In this document: piece by piece, positions 61,737 to 64,000 of the stretch
Numbering within the stretch: position 1 is the first letter of the stretch
How the letters are laid out: each line of letters starts with the position of its first letter
DNA from: Blasia pusilla
Taxonomy: Eukaryota > Marchantiophyta > Marchantiopsida > Blasiales
Assembly (NCBI GenBank): GCA_050084515.1
Contig: CM114275.1
Location: 15,500,001 to 15,564,000, forward strand
Direction of reading: 5' to 3'
Length of the DNA stretch: 64,000 nt
Notes under the pieces: model-generated
Seen by the model: only the letters and a program-made list of their open reading frames with translations
What the model was told of the DNA's origin: nothing
The model's database searches: none
Made by a program: the position numbers and the translations under genes

Positions 61737-62484
61737 TGTCGTGCGCATACATATCGCTACACAACATACATCGCTCGTCACATCTATACCACACAACACC
61801 GATCTTCCCCACACACGGGTCGATCCACACATGTACAAAAATCAACTCATACATATACATGGAGATCACACAACAAAAATAAAGAGTAGTAAAAATGGCA
61901 CACCAGGCCTAAAACTCCACTCCTCAATCTACATCGGCATATCGAGCCTCGTCCACCCTGTGCTATCAAGGAATCCGGACGCTAGCACCCTAGTCCTAGC
62001 TTACACACATACAAGGGAGGTGCTCCAACGGCCCAACATGAGAAAGATGGCTTAGGAAAGCCATCTTCCTCTCTTATATAGGTTGGGAAGAGCCAAAAGG
62101 CTCTTCCCCATAAAAATAGCCCTTCCCTTGGTAACTCTTGCGCACACAGGTTACCAAAGGTTTGGTCAATAAGTCACCCGGTTGTAAAAGACCTCAACAT
62201 GAAAGTCGCCGAAACGGCGTTCGACACAATGGACCTATCCTCAACCTCATCCGACACTGTGGGACAAAGTTACACTCAAGATAGTCCGCTGGCTCCTACG
62301 CCCTATCCACGATAGATCTCGGCCTATCGGCTACTCAGATGTGACAACTGTCGTGCGCATACATATCGCTACACAACATACATCGCTCGTCACATCTAGA
62401 CCACACAACACCAACCTTCCCCACACACAGGTCGATCCACACATGTACAAAAATCAACTCATATATATACATGGAGATCACACA
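61737..62484. mobile_element. TRIM-like unit: two 136-bp TG...CA repeats around a 476-bp core
   Basis: Bases 61737-61872 and 62349-62484 are both exactly 136 bp, start TGTCGTGCGC, end GATCACACA and differ at about six positions. The 476-bp core has no open frame. It carries a TATATA sequence near 62075-62080 and three inverted repeats. Size and termini suggest a terminal-repeat retrotransposon in miniature. Alternatively, the right-hand repeat is the 3' LTR of the Gypsy to its right, since a purine run (minus-strand AGGGGGGCGG, 62486-62495) borders it. No standard primer-binding site is visible. Confidence 0.6.
62044..62157. repeat. Three consecutive stem-loops
   Basis: AAGATGGCTT/AAGCCATCTT (62044-62067, loop AGGA), GGGAAGAGCC/GGCTCTTCCC (62085-62108, loop AAAA) and TTGGTAAC/GTTACCAA (62128-62157, loop 14 bases) follow one another, with the TATATA sequence between the first two. 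Confidence 0.9.
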
Positions 62485-62562
62485 ACCGCCCCCCTAGCTG
62501 GCAGTTGGATCCCCCTAACTCCAGATAGAAAATATCACATCTCTCTGACATGACCTACTACC

Positions 62563-63730
62563 CTATACACATCTCGGACACATCCATCGTCCCGTGGGAA
62601 CCACATCAAGAGGGGGGGTCAGACATGACATATGCCACCCTCGAGAACAACCATCACATACCAACATGGTGGCTGCACCCCTCGCAGATCCGCACAACAT
62701 ACACCTCAAGCCTGCAAGTACCATTGCCAAGCTTGGATGCACCATCCCATCTACGTTCGGAAGATGACATGGCGCACAATTGCGCACATGATCCTTCCAA
62801 AACATACCATCCCGTCCCTCCAACATGAGGACTCCGGTCGGTAATACCTCGCGCACACGAGGATCGCGGCGCCTGCAGATGACATCTAGCGTCGTGGGTG
62901 CCGCATGCTGTAAGTACACGTAATCTCCAGGATGAAACCTCATAATCCCTGGACGATAACCTCCTCCACGAATGGTCGCGTACCTCAATGTATCTCTATG
63001 CTGGGTGTAACTGCAATCGCCGAAACACCTCCTCCAAGTGTCGCTTATGCTCCTCAACCGTGGAACTGAAGATAAGAATATCATCTATGTAACATCGCAC
63101 AAAATCCAAGCCAGCCGTAATCCTATCCATCACTCTCGAAACTCCCAGCGCGTTCTTCAACCCAAATGGTAAGAACCGCCACTGATACAAGCAATCTCTC
63201 CCGAACCGATCTATCCCCCAGAATGTTGTCTTCTCCCTGTCCTCCAACCTGATAGGAAGCTGATGATAGCCATCACAGAGATCTAAAGTACTGAAGATCT
63301 TTGCATGCCCTACAACATCAAAGATCTCTCAGAGTAGGCATGGCATACCGATCGACCTCGTGCATCGATTGATAGGACGGTAATCTCCACACATCCGCCT
63401 ATTCGCCCAATTGCCATACATATCCTTCTTTGCCGGCATGATCGTGGCGGATGCATACTCCCCATGTGATAACTCCACAAGTCCCGCCTCCAACAAGTCG
63501 ACTCGCTCTGAATCAAGGCTCGTTCCATATCAGAATACAGTAGGGTCGACGAAAGATCGGCGTATCACTAGCCAACTCAATCAGTATCCGGGACCCTTCA
63601 AAGATACCCAAGTCTCTCATATTGAAGGCAAAACAACCGACATGCCCTCTCAGAAACCTATGAACTCGCCGTCGCTCTCCTCCTATCAACTTGAGACCTA
63701 TCACAGGCTCCCAAGTCTCCATCGTGACCT
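62563..63730 (-). pseudogene. Gypsy pol, internally deleted, ending in a PHD finger
   Basis: The minus strand gives the pre-RT linker (CFAFNMRDLGIFEG, then DTPIFRRPY, 63720-63540), RT (TTFWGIDRFGRDCLYQWRFL, PFGLKNALG, and the palm motif FVRCYIDDILIFSS, 63247-63040), then an abrupt switch near 63005 to an integrase C-terminal part (HRDTLRYA, MRFHPGDYVYLQ). RNase H and the integrase core are missing. The frame at 63084-62563 ends with a full C4-H-C3 PHD finger at 62703-62569: CMLC, LVCDGCSRGWHMSC and WMCPRC. A PHD finger reads histone-tail methylation state in host proteins, so a targeting role analogous to chromodomains is inferred. Frameshifts are frequent. Upstream pol and gag lie beyond the window edge. 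Confidence 0.8.
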
Positions 63731-64000
63731 CACTAAGAGAGGACGCAACCTCCGGCTTTGGTTGCTATGTAGCAACCCTAGCCACTTCCGCCACAGCCAC
63801 TCCACTCTGACCTCCTACACCATGCTCCACATCCAAAAAATGAACATGTGCTACTCTAGCCGCCTTCGCACTCTCTGCTCGAACGACGTCCTAGGAAGTC
63901 CATGGGTGCCTATCTCTCCTCGTCTCGCCCCCAGCCAATGCCTGTACAGACCCTGTAGGCAGTGGTCCAACTCGTGGACGTGACGACATGGATGACACTC

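Overview
The window is plant nuclear DNA: a few intron-bearing housekeeping or regulatory genes separated by long, repeat-rich spacers. The plant assignment rests on a plant-type PPi-dependent phosphofructokinase alpha subunit, a plastid-targeted acetohydroxyacid synthase regulatory subunit with duplicated ACT modules, a subgroup-22-like R2R3-MYB, and Copia, Gypsy and Helitron elements of plant type. An intron inside the MYB DNA-binding domain, a LINE fragment with a restriction-like endonuclease motif and a Gypsy element with a PHD finger hint at a non-seed land plant (bryophyte or lycophyte grade). The species cannot be named from sequence alone.

Layout: 0.9-5.6 kb, PFP alpha (+), 18 exons visible with the first lying outside or unseen. 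5.8-10.6 kb, a class 3 lipase (-), converging tail to tail with PFP; one lipase intron holds a mutated copy of the PFP intron/last-exon junction. 10.7-20 kb, AT-rich spacer with a solo Copia LTR, diverged tandem repeats and a (CT)n tract. 20.1-21.1 kb, LINE fragment. 21.1-24.9 kb, spacer. 24.9-28.4 kb, R2R3-MYB (-). 28.4-31.9 kb, GC-richer spacer. 31.9-33.3 kb, truncated Helitron helicase (-), interrupted by a Copia element (33.3-40.9 kb, -), itself interrupted by a Gypsy gag-LTR remnant (34.5-36.8 kb, +) whose junctions repeat about 225 bp of Copia. 41.5-44.8 kb, a decayed multi-domain gene: kinase-like part, charged helical part, RING-like zinc finger (-). 44.8-50.7 kb, spacer. 50.8-55.3 kb, AHAS regulatory subunit (-), 12 exons. 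55.7-61.4 kb, a long Helitron relic (-) with Rep and helicase parts. 61.7-62.5 kb, two 136-bp TG...CA direct repeats around a hairpin-rich core. 62.5-64.0 kb, a deleted Gypsy pol (-) ending in a complete PHD finger.

The host genes look intact and serve separate roles: reversible glycolysis, lipid hydrolysis, transcriptional control and branched-chain amino-acid synthesis. No operon-like or cluster logic links them. The transposons all look dead. Many of their in-frame stops sit where a glutamine, tryptophan or arginine codon would be expected, which fits C-to-T or G-to-A decay of methylated DNA. The most unusual items are the PHD-tailed Gypsy, the RLE-type LINE fragment, the kinase/RING relic, the PFP fragment inside the lipase intron, and the Copia/Gypsy recombinant.
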